From assembly GCA_024408015.1 (NCBI GenBank), contig JAKSVJ010000049.1, positions 1-7,733 on the forward strand: a stretch of DNA of 7,733 nucleotides. Direction: 5' to 3'. The stretch's first letter is position 1, and each line of letters starts with the position of its first letter. Positions 1 through 6,037 of this stretch are shown piece after piece. The translations under genes were made by a program, and so were the position numbers. The notes beneath the pieces were generated by a model, which worked only from the letters and a program-made list of their open reading frames with translations, did no database searches and was not told where the DNA came from. The stretch is from Clostridia bacterium. GTDB taxonomy: Bacteria; Bacillota; Clostridia; Oscillospirales; CAG-272.

Positions 1-1237
1 TTGTGTCAAATGTTATTATGATTTTTTTAAAGGAATCATCTATTTCTTTTAGTGATCTTTCCTCTTGTGCTCTTTTATCATCATCTTCAATTGAAAATGC
101 CGATTGAATATAATAACGCAGTGAACCTTTGTTTGCAACAAAATCTACTTCAAGGTTCTTTTTCGAATAGTTTCCGTTGCTGTTCTTTTCATTAATTTCA
201 ACTGCACCTACATCCACTTGAAATCCTCTGTATACAAGTTCATTATAGATCAGGTTTTCCATTAAATGTGTCTTTTCAAATTGTCTAAATGACAAAACTG
301 CATTTCTAATTCCCAAATCAGTAAAATAGTATTTTGATGGAGCAGCAATATACTTTCTTCCCTTTATGTTGTAACGTTTGGAAGATTTCAAAACAAATGC
401 ATCCTCAAGAAAATACAGATACTTTTTGATGGTATCATGAGCTATATTGCTATCTTCTCTGCTCTTAAAAGTTCTAGCTATTTTTTCAGGATTTGTAAGA
501 GCGCCAATTGATGAAGCGATAACCTCAACCATTTCCTTAAATTCAATTTCATTTTTAATTCTTTTACGATCAATAATATCTTTAGCATATATTGTGTAAT
601 ATGCATTTTTTAAGTATTCTTCCTTATTGTGGTCGTCATTCGCTAATACACATAATGGAAGCCCTCCGTAGCGTAAATACTCATCTAATACCAAAGACTT
701 GTCGCCACCAGTAGCACTATAGACCTCTGCAAATGTCAAAGGTTGAAGCGATATCAAATCTCCTCTTCCACGAAATTCTGTGGCAATTTCCGAAGACAGA
801 AATTTTGAATTGCTTCCAGTAACATAAACATCAAAATTTGAATAATGCAAAAAACCATTTAAAGTTTCTGCAAAAAGCTCCAATTTTTGAACTTCGTCTA
901 ATAGTAGATAGTATTGTCCTTCTTCACTTGTTTTATCTTTTACGTATGCTCTGAATTTTTTAGCATTAATTACATAATCATTCTTTGTACCCTTTAAATG
1001 AATTCGTGTAGGTTCATTTGGATAATATTGGTCCAGTAAATCGATATCTTCACCAAAATCAAAAGCAAATCTAATAATATGCTGTTCATCAATACCTTCA
1101 CTCAAAAGATGTTTTCTGAAAATCTCATTTAACAAATACGACTTGCCGCATCTTCTAACCCCAGTTACAATTTTAATCATGTTATTGTGTTTTTTTGAAA
1201 TTAATTCACTTAATTTCTCTTCTCTAGGGAAAATCAT
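1..1237 (-). CDS. AAA-family ATPase with DUF4143-type C-terminal region, 3' end cut by the window
   Basis: I translated 412 codons without a stop. ATG at 1235-1237 is preceded by AGGAGG (1246-1251) at 8-nt spacing. The N-terminal ATPase domain has a Walker A motif GVRRCGKS (residues 26-33), Walker B LLLDEVQ (111-117), a sensor-like TGSNS (140-144) and RGR (156-158). YGGLP (190-194) and the following helical region match the AAA_14/DUF4143 family. Near the end, EVDFV (E363, D365) followed by YIQ (Q378) resembles the degenerate PD-(D/E)XK-like fold usual in these proteins. Family members are a little over 400 residues, so probably only a short tail is missing. It has no signal peptide or membrane segment and is expected to be cytosolic. 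ATP binding is well supported; the cellular role of stand-alone members is poorly known, and roles in DNA transactions or defence are only suggestions. It has its own promoter and upstream repeats. Confidence 0.9.
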   Translation of the reverse strand, partial: MIFPREEKLSELISKKHNNMIKIVTGVRRCGKSYLLNEIFRKHLLSEGIDEQHIIRFAFDFGEDIDLLDQYYPNEPTRIHLKGTKNDYVINAKKFRAYVKDKTSEEGQYYLLLDEVQKLELFAETLNGFLHYSNFDVYVTGSNSKFLSSEIATEFRGRGDLISLQPLTFAEVYSATGGDKSLVLDEYLRYGGLPLCVLANDDHNKEEYLKNAYYTIYAKDIIDRKRIKNEIEFKEMVEVIASSIGALTNPEKIARTFKSREDSNIAHDTIKKYLYFLEDAFVLKSSKRYNIKGRKYIAAPSKYYFTDLGIRNAVLSFRQFEKTHLMENLIYNELVYRGFQVDVGAVEINEKNSNGNYSKKNLEVDFVANKGSLRYYIQSAFSIEDDDKRAQEERSLKEIDDSFKKIIITFDT

Positions 1238-1287
1238 GCTAAAAACCTCCTATAATTTTTAACTAAACCTTTTCGCTTTTCATTCTC

Positions 1288-1315
1288 AGTATACTCACTT
1301 TTTTTATTTTGTCCA
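1288..1315 (-). promoter_or_regulatory. sigma-A-type promoter of the ATPase gene
   Basis: Reading the minus strand, the -35 box is TGGACA (1310-1315, 5 of 6 consensus bases). The spacer is 16 nt and the -10 box is TATACT (1288-1293, 5 of 6). Transcription would start near 1280, giving a leader of about 40 nt with the AGGAGG site near its end. It lies directly between the palindromic repeats and the gene, so the repeats are upstream of the promoter and not in the transcript. Confidence 0.75.
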
Positions 1316-1325
1316 CATTTTTGCG

Positions 1326-1416
1326 TGAGATTTTTGCGAGTTCTCGCGCTTTTCTCACCTAAAAATTATTTTTATTTGAGTTTTTTGCAAGTTCTCGCAC
1401 TTTTCTCATCTAAAAA
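1326..1416. repeat. two direct repeats of about 40 bp at 51-bp period, each with an internal palindrome
   Basis: Bases 1326-1365 and 1377-1416 match at 36 of 40 positions. Each copy has a core inverted repeat: GCGAG-TT-CTCGC at 1336-1347, and the same with one changed base (GCAAG) at 1387-1398. Outer arms flank each core: GTGAGA (1325-1330) with TCTCAC (1353-1358) in the first copy, TGAG (1377-1380) with CTCA (1405-1408) in the second. On the minus strand the single arm change in the second copy leaves a G-U pair. A shorter related stretch (ATTTTTGCG) sits at 1317-1325. The copies lie just upstream of the ATPase -35 box, as expected for a protein-binding operator or other cis-acting site. Confidence 0.75.
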
Positions 1417-1502
1417 ATTAATAATTAATGTTTTCCAGGTATTTTCAGGCAAAACAAAAGTCGGACATCTCTGACGAAATGAATCCAAATTAAATGTAAG
1501 AC

Positions 1503-1529
1503 AAAAAAAGCAGACCGAAGCCTGCTTTT
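1503..1529 (-). terminator. intrinsic terminator after the nucleotidase gene
   Basis: On the minus strand a 10-bp stem with one G-U pair (arms 1520-1529 and 1506-1515) closes on a UUCG loop flanked by C and G, the very stable cUUCGg tetraloop. The 3' arm runs into an uninterrupted T tract (1503-1509). It lies about 80 nt after the nucleotidase stop codon and separates that gene from the ATPase unit. On the plus strand only a short T run follows, so it should act mainly on minus-strand transcripts. Confidence 0.9.
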
Positions 1530-1607
1530 GTCTCAATGCGTCGTGACCTAGCATGTGGATGGTTTAACATTCACAAGAGCTAAAAAGTATACCTTTTGAC
1601 GCTCTAA

Positions 1608-3275
1608 TCATTTTACGATTATTCGATTATCAACATTTTGATATTGTGACATGTCATCACCTAACAGCGTAATGTAATCAATTAATGTTTGATAGTCTGG
1701 CATGGCTTCATCAAGCACAAGTTCATGATTTTTCAAGAACTCTAACATTCCCCCACCACCATTTTTAATCAAATAATTATGAGAAGCTAATGTATAAGTT
1801 GCTTTTAGTTCAATTGGAACATATTTACCATCTTTACGCACCATAACGTCTGAAATTCTACTACCTTCTATTACTTTAAGCAACATATTGTTTTCATTTG
1901 TTTCAAACAAACTTTCTTTAGAAGTATCTATTGTAAATTTCAAACCAGACACTTGTTGGAAATGTCCTTCTTCGCCATATGGTTTTCCATCAACCTTGTA
2001 CTCTGCCTCAATATAACGATTTAAAAACTCCAGCATATCTACAATTTCTTGGCCTGTGACCTTTACAACGCACATCATGTTTCCATATGGATTAATTTCT
2101 ATTACATTTTTATATGAAATATCGCCACTATTAATACCTGCGCGAATACCACCACCATTGCAAATGCCAATATCCGCATTGCAAACTGTTTTATATGCAT
2201 CTGCAACCAAATCACCAAGAGCCATTTCTCGAGTTCTGATCATACGAACACCCTCTTCGTCTTTAATTGGAAGGTTATAATCAATATGACCTATTGTTGC
2301 ATTCATCTTCTCCTCAAATCTAGAACGAATAGAAGCAATCTTTTGAACAATATCTTCATCTTTTTTAGTATAACTATCTATATATCCAACTGAAGCCGTT
2401 CCATCTTTTGAAAGAACTAGTTTTCCAACATTTGTAAGTTTTGTACCTGTTGATGAAAGAAGAACATCATCACCATCTTTATTTTGACGAATCCAACATG
2501 ACGCTTCTACATGTGAATGAGCGTCTAAAACCACATCAATACCAGTAGTTTTTTCAATTAAATTTAGAGAATTAAATGGTTCGTCGCACTCATCCACTCC
2601 GAGATGAGATAAAACAACCACAAAATCAACATTTTTAGCCCTGCATTCATCGACATTCTTTTGAACTATTTCATAAAAGTATTCCCCACCTTGATTCTGA
2701 CCAAAATCATACACAATTTCCCCATCTTCCATGAAACTTGTTGGAGATGTATTTTTGATTGTCCACGGAGTGGTTACACCAATAAACGCCACACTAATAT
2801 TTCCATACGTTTTTATATCGTACGGTTTTGTTTCTTTTTCCAGCCAGTTTTCGCCATTTCCATAATAACTGATATTACTGCATAAGAATTGAGCGTTGGA
2901 ATTTTGAACATTTTTCTTGAGCTGCTCAATTCCATAATCAAATTCATGATTACCAAAAATAGAATAGTCATATCCTACCGCATTCATGAGTTCAACAATA
3001 TATTCACCTTTTGAAACAATACCTTCGTAACTTCCCTGCGAAAAATCCCCACAGTCTGCCAAAACTACATATTTGTATTTTTCGCTCATATCTTTTTTTA
3101 ATGCTGAAAGTCCAGCATAACCAATATTAGCTTCACCATCTTTACTATCTATTCCACAATGAACGTCATTAGTAAATAGAACTACGACATTGTTTTGTTC
3201 ACTTGGTACCTGACTACAAGCACACAAGCTATAAATCATCGTAAAGATCATTAAAAATATAACTATTTTTTTCAT
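1608..3275 (-). CDS. surface lipoprotein 5'-nucleotidase / 2',3'-cyclic phosphodiesterase (UshA/YfkN type)
   Basis: This 555-residue protein would release phosphate from nucleotides outside the cell, feeding nucleoside uptake. Residues 1-20 form a lipoprotein signal: MKK, a hydrophobic stretch, then lipobox L17-C-A-C20. The N-terminal metallophosphatase domain shows the two-metal ligand motifs NDVH (D37, H39), GDFSQG (D77), GNHEFD (N109, H110), SHLG (H224) and DAHSH (H253, H255). The C-terminal 5'-nucleotidase domain has NGGGIRAG (373-380), NPYGN (395-399) and NYLIKNGGGG (500-509), which form the substrate pocket in the family. Length matches single-unit family members. I chose the ATG at 3273-3275 over a TTG nine codons upstream because AAGGGG lies just before it and it gives a clean lipoprotein signal. 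Substrate preference (AMP, UDP-sugars, cyclic nucleotides) cannot be read from the sequence. It may be co-transcribed with the 80-aa gene 95 nt upstream; I found no convincing promoter of its own. Confidence 0.93.
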   Translation of the reverse strand: MKKIVIFLMIFTMIYSLCACSQVPSEQNNVVVLFTNDVHCGIDSKDGEANIGYAGLSALKKDMSEKYKYVVLADCGDFSQGSYEGIVSKGEYIVELMNAVGYDYSIFGNHEFDYGIEQLKKNVQNSNAQFLCSNISYYGNGENWLEKETKPYDIKTYGNISVAFIGVTTPWTIKNTSPTSFMEDGEIVYDFGQNQGGEYFYEIVQKNVDECRAKNVDFVVVLSHLGVDECDEPFNSLNLIEKTTGIDVVLDAHSHVEASCWIRQNKDGDDVLLSSTGTKLTNVGKLVLSKDGTASVGYIDSYTKKDEDIVQKIASIRSRFEEKMNATIGHIDYNLPIKDEEGVRMIRTREMALGDLVADAYKTVCNADIGICNGGGIRAGINSGDISYKNVIEINPYGNMMCVVKVTGQEIVDMLEFLNRYIEAEYKVDGKPYGEEGHFQQVSGLKFTIDTSKESLFETNENNMLLKVIEGSRISDVMVRKDGKYVPIELKATYTLASHNYLIKNGGGGMLEFLKNHELVLDEAMPDYQTLIDYITLLGDDMSQYQNVDNRIIVK

Positions 3276-3285
3276 TTTACCCCTT
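3276..3285 (-). promoter_or_regulatory. ribosome binding site that fixes the nucleotidase start
   Basis: The minus strand reads AAGGGG (3280-3285), then TAAA, then ATG (3275). The 4-nt gap is short but workable. It supports the ATG over the TTG at 3302, which would add nine residues ahead of the lipoprotein signal. Confidence 0.65.
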
Positions 3286-3307
3286 ATTATTACCTTTAAC
3301 AACTTCG

Positions 3308-3343
3308 AAAGCGACAGAGATTTTACCCAATGCCGCTTTTTTT
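3308..3343 (+). terminator. weak hairpin with T tract facing the plus strand
   Basis: On the plus strand AAAGCG (3308-3313) pairs with CGCTTT (3334-3339) around a 20-nt loop, followed by a run of seven T (3337-3343). Read on the minus strand, the arms pair over 8 bp including one G-U, but no T tract follows. There is no plus-strand gene here, so it would only stop antisense transcription coming from the nucleotidase region. It may be a chance structure or a decayed element. Confidence 0.3.
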
Positions 3344-3370
3344 AATATTTTGCTTTAATTTGTTATTATT

Positions 3371-3613
3371 TTACTTAATTGGAATGAACAATGGTTCAAC
3401 TTCGTTTACAGGCATAGTTACCAGAGCAATTGCTCCTTCATTAAACACGCCATAATAGTTCCATCCATCTGGTTTTGTTACGCTATCATAGAATTCTGCC
3501 ATCTTCAATAGTTCTTCTTTATCAAACTCTGCCCCATTGCCTAAAAATTTCCATAAGCTAGCTTTTGTTGAGGCATCAGCAACAGCTTCTTTAAAAGTTT
3601 TATATCCTTCCAT
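3371..3613 (-). CDS. unrecognised 80-residue soluble protein, partner gene of the 761-aa membrane protein
   Basis: I do not recognise a family. The protein has no signal peptide, no membrane segment and no cysteine. The first part (residues 1-48) looks helical and charged (FKEAVADAS..., FDKEELLKMAEFYDS). The last part (51-80) is aromatic then hydrophobic with NYYGVFNEGAIALVTMPV and ends in PLFIPIK, suggesting a short beta-rich segment. The start is forced: ATG at 3611-3613 is the only usable start, because an in-frame stop lies four codons before it. The gene begins 19 nt after the stop of the 761-aa gene and its ribosome site overlaps that stop, so the two are co-transcribed and probably translationally coupled. 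A small soluble product tied to a large composite membrane protein could be an accessory, chaperone or immunity-like partner, but that is inference from position only. Confidence 0.75.
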   Translation of the reverse strand: MEGYKTFKEAVADASTKASLWKFLGNGAEFDKEELLKMAEFYDSVTKPDGWNYYGVFNEGAIALVTMPVNEVEPLFIPIK

Positions 3614-3627
3614 AATCGTACTTTATG

Positions 3628-3634
3628 CCTCCTT
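3628..3634 (-). promoter_or_regulatory. ribosome binding site overlapping the stop of the upstream gene, unusually far from its start
   Basis: The minus strand carries a full AAGGAGG whose first bases are the end of the TAA stop (3633-3635) of the 761-aa gene. The ATG of the 80-aa gene lies 14 nt further on, longer than the usual 5-9 nt, and no other start codon lies in between. The strong match may compensate, or ribosomes finishing the upstream gene may reinitiate here. Confidence 0.7.
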
Positions 3635-5918
3635 ACTTTTTCATTGCTTCTTGGTTATCTTGGATTGCTTGTGATACACCATCAATGGTCGTTTTACCAA
3701 TATCAGTTCCAACAGTAACAGCAGTATTTACAACTGTCTCTGCATGCAAGTTCTTCGCATATTGTAAAGTGTTCATATATTTTAGTGCGTCAATTGAGCT
3801 TTGTGAGAAACCTTTCTCATATGCTCTATTAACATCTTTAAGACCAGCAAGTAACTGCTCATTCTTGGTTTTGGTTGCAGCATTTGAAATCTTAGCAAGA
3901 CCCTTTGCAAGTCCTCCCTTGAGAAGACCTCCTGCAGCAGCAGTACCTATACCCTCTTTCCAATCTTTTCCGTTATATATGTTGTCTGTGACTTTCTTGA
4001 ATACATCAGTACCAACATTACCTGTAATATGGAAACCCTTACCTTCTACTTTGTCAAGCGTAAGGTCTGCAAGTGAATCAAGAGCACCCATAGCAACAGC
4101 TGCGCCCATGTTCTTGTCGTTAATATATGCATCTGTAAGTCTTGAAGTGAAGTTCTTTGTTACTACATATGCTTCCTTAATTGCTGTATTACCAGTATAT
4201 GTTGCCAAAGCATCAACACCTATATCAGCTGCAGTTTGAACTTTTGAAGCATAATCTTCTGACTTCTTCCACTCTTCAGCCATAGCTTCATTTTCATAGC
4301 TCGCAATTTCATTTTCCATTTGTTGCTGAGCCATTTTTTCTCTAAGTTCATCCTCATTGCCGTTATGGACACCATATTTGTCCCATAACTTCTCAAGGTA
4401 TTTATCTCTCTTCTCTGCCTCTTCTTCAGCAGCCATTCTTTCGTGTTCTTCTCTGATGAGTTCTTGGCTAAGTTTGGATAAGCCTTGATTTGCTTCTCTT
4501 TGTTCCACTTTAGCTCTTTCTGCAACTGCTGCATCTTGTGAAAGAACATCTGCATTCTCTATTCTAGATTCGAGTCTATCTTTGATCTCATCCATTGTGG
4601 CTTCAGCATCAGTAAGAATGTTTTTATATGTACCATTACCAATATCAATATATACTGATTCTTCCCCTGTGATAGGGTCAATGATTGTCAAGTCTCCATC
4701 AGAATCCATGTATATAAATAGACTTGGACCAATTTCAGGAACCGGTTCTTCTGGAACTTCTTCTTCATTTTCAGGTTGCTCTTCTTTAGTTGTATCTTCA
4801 TTTGGAGTAGATGGTCCAAAATCAACGCCAGACTCAGCAGCAACAGCAAGCATTTCTGTGAACTCTCCAACAAAACCACCTAAAATAGCTGTGATAACAG
4901 AAATAACGACAGTATCGATTGGCTTATCTGGGAAATTTAAATAATCAGGATTGTGTACTAGTTTTTGACGAATTGCCATATCATTATAGTCTATGTCCCC
5001 ATCCCTATCAAAGTCCATAATGTCTGGGAAAGGTTGACCATATTTATTAACGCTACCATTTGTATATGTCAAATATCCGTTGTATCTTACATATTCATAG
5101 TCATCATAGCTAAATGAACCATCAGCAGCATTAATTGTAATACCACACACAAGTGAAAGTGATACAGAAACAATCATGATAAGAGCAGCAGTTGATGCTT
5201 TATTAACACCATTGCCACCAACGATTGAGAATATAATACCTAGTGCGAGGACAACAACACCACTAAGGAGTAAAACAAAGTAAATTCTAATAAATGTCAA
5301 AGCAAAGCCGATTGTAAAACCAGCGGCCATACCAGTAAGCACTCTTGATACTGTTGCTTGTGATGGTGTCTTCCCTTTAGAAAGCTTACCTAGAATTGTA
5401 AAGATAAGAGATCCAATTAAGCCCGATTTATTGCACAAAACCTTTAGTGTTACAACAAGACCGGCAACCGATGCTGCGATGTTAACAAGACTTGATGTTG
5501 TATTAAGGAACCAATAAATGATAATGCTTATACCGGCACCAATTACAACTGGAGCTATTGCTACAAGTCCGCTTGATGTCATGCCAACAAATGCGCTCTT
5601 AAATCCCGCTTTAATATTCTTGAAAGGATTAGTTTTTGATACAATTGAATTAACAATCATTGTCACACAATATGCGAACATTGCCTTTCCAAAAATGCCA
5701 CCAATCATTCCAAACACACCACCAAACATACCACCACGGGCATAGGTCAAAGTGGATAGGAATCTAACAGCAGGGACATTAACTCCGAACGCAGACATCA
5801 TTGAAAATGCCATCCAAATTACCGATAGGACAAGCGTTGGAATCAATTTAACCGGGTTATTTATAAGACCTTTGAGATTTTCAAAAGCCTCTTTAAAAAT
5901 CTGTTTCAACGATTTCAT
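3633..5918 (-). CDS. unrecognised 761-residue composite membrane protein with an EF-hand/dockerin-type calcium loop
   Basis: I do not recognise a characterised family. Residues 25-260 hold about seven hydrophobic segments (near 25-46, 62-92, 110-137, 143-162, 195-215, 213-233, 242-262), with a Gly-rich stretch GGMFGGVFGMIGGIFGK (62-78). Residues 264-332 are polar and contain DFDRDGDIDYND (302-313), a complete 12-residue calcium loop with Asp at positions 1, 3, 5, 7, 9 and 12 and Gly at 6, followed by a helix as in half a dockerin repeat. A further hydrophobic segment lies at 334-362. Next come an acidic Glu/Pro linker (373-397), a short beta-like stretch DSDGDLTIIDP (405-415), a long charged helical or coiled-coil region (436-560) and a Gly/Ala-rich amphipathic C-terminus (562-755, including AAAGGLLKGGLAKGLAK at 660-676). 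ATG at 5918 is chosen over a TTG 27 codons upstream because AGAGG precedes it by 7 nt. Side and orientation of the C-terminus are unknown; a structural, secretion-linked or toxin-like role is possible but unproven. Confidence 0.85.
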   Translation of the reverse strand: MKSLKQIFKEAFENLKGLINNPVKLIPTLVLSVIWMAFSMMSAFGVNVPAVRFLSTLTYARGGMFGGVFGMIGGIFGKAMFAYCVTMIVNSIVSKTNPFKNIKAGFKSAFVGMTSSGLVAIAPVVIGAGISIIIYWFLNTTSSLVNIAASVAGLVVTLKVLCNKSGLIGSLIFTILGKLSKGKTPSQATVSRVLTGMAAGFTIGFALTFIRIYFVLLLSGVVVLALGIIFSIVGGNGVNKASTAALIMIVSVSLSLVCGITINAADGSFSYDDYEYVRYNGYLTYTNGSVNKYGQPFPDIMDFDRDGDIDYNDMAIRQKLVHNPDYLNFPDKPIDTVVISVITAILGGFVGEFTEMLAVAAESGVDFGPSTPNEDTTKEEQPENEEEVPEEPVPEIGPSLFIYMDSDGDLTIIDPITGEESVYIDIGNGTYKNILTDAEATMDEIKDRLESRIENADVLSQDAAVAERAKVEQREANQGLSKLSQELIREEHERMAAEEEAEKRDKYLEKLWDKYGVHNGNEDELREKMAQQQMENEIASYENEAMAEEWKKSEDYASKVQTAADIGVDALATYTGNTAIKEAYVVTKNFTSRLTDAYINDKNMGAAVAMGALDSLADLTLDKVEGKGFHITGNVGTDVFKKVTDNIYNGKDWKEGIGTAAAGGLLKGGLAKGLAKISNAATKTKNEQLLAGLKDVNRAYEKGFSQSSIDALKYMNTLQYAKNLHAETVVNTAVTVGTDIGKTTIDGVSQAIQDNQEAMKK

Positions 5919-5925
5919 ATATATA

Positions 5926-5930
5926 CCTCT
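5926..5930 (-). promoter_or_regulatory. ribosome binding site that fixes the 761-aa start
   Basis: AGAGG on the minus strand sits 7 nt before ATG 5918. The alternative TTG start at 5997-5999 would add 27 polar residues and lies upstream of the likely promoter -35 box, which argues against it. Confidence 0.7.
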
Positions 5931-5948
5931 ATGTGTATCATTAAATTT

Positions 5949-5977
5949 AATTTGCCACATATTAATATTTTTGTCAA
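5949..5977 (-). promoter_or_regulatory. candidate promoter of the 761-aa / 80-aa operon
   Basis: A perfect -35 box TTGACA lies at 5972-5977 on the minus strand, just after the terminator of the protease gene. The best-spaced -10 (17 nt) is CAAATT (5949-5954), which matches only 3 of 6 bases; other AT-rich hexamers nearby fit no better at proper spacing. A perfect 12-bp palindrome ATTAAATTTAAT (5940-5951) overlaps the -10 and could be an operator, though such AT-rich palindromes also occur by chance. Confidence 0.4.
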
Positions 5978-6000
5978 GAAAAAAGGAAATCGAGGACAAT

Positions 6001-6028
6001 AAAAGACGGCCATCATTGCGATAGCCGT
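6001..6028 (-). terminator. intrinsic terminator after the M6 protease gene
   Basis: On the minus strand ACGGCTATC pairs with GATGGCCGT (9 bp with one G-U, 6006-6028) around a 5-nt GCAAT loop, followed by CTTTT (6001-6005). It begins about 10 nt after the protease stop codon. The plus-strand side also ends in a T-rich stretch, so it may work both ways. It separates the protease transcript from the 761-aa operon. Confidence 0.8.
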
Positions 6029-6037
6029 TTCTTTTAA

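Larger units (their letters stand above)
1238..1607. other. intergenic region between nucleotidase and ATPase genes
   Basis: This gap of about 370 bp holds, from high to low coordinate, the 3' untranslated tail of the nucleotidase gene, its terminator (1503-1529), about 80 bp with no clear signal apart from an imperfect palindrome at 1460-1475, then the paired repeats, the ATPase promoter and the ATPase ribosome site. A 60-codon reading frame on the minus strand (1554-1372) runs through the terminator and repeats and is not considered a gene. Confidence 0.7.

Noticed and set aside
1326..1416. Type III toxin-antitoxin RNA repeats or a CRISPR array
   Set aside because: Only two copies exist, the spacing carries no spacer-like unique sequence of set length, and the ATPase promoter lies downstream of the repeats, so they are not in its transcript; the ATPase is not a known type III toxin.
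1460..1475. Imperfect palindrome GTCGGACATCTCTGAC
   Set aside because: Only 12 of 16 positions are symmetric and it lies far upstream of the ATPase promoter, with no second copy.
1372..1554. 60-codon reading frame on the minus strand
   Set aside because: It runs through the cUUCGg terminator and the palindromic repeats, has no ribosome site and shows no protein-like pattern.
1572..1605. Hairpin right after the nucleotidase stop (AAAAG/CTTTT inside GAGC/GCTC arms)
   Set aside because: The stem is short, A/T-rich and bulged; the strong terminator further on explains the end of the transcript better.
3625..4239. 204-codon reading frame on the plus strand
   Set aside because: It lies wholly antisense to the well-supported 761-aa gene; its Ala/Ser-rich composition is the shadow of that gene's Gly/Ala/Thr codons.
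4220..4555. 111-codon minus-strand frame and other short frames inside the 761-aa gene
   Set aside because: These are out-of-frame shadows of the Lys/Glu-rich helical region, with no ribosome site of their own.
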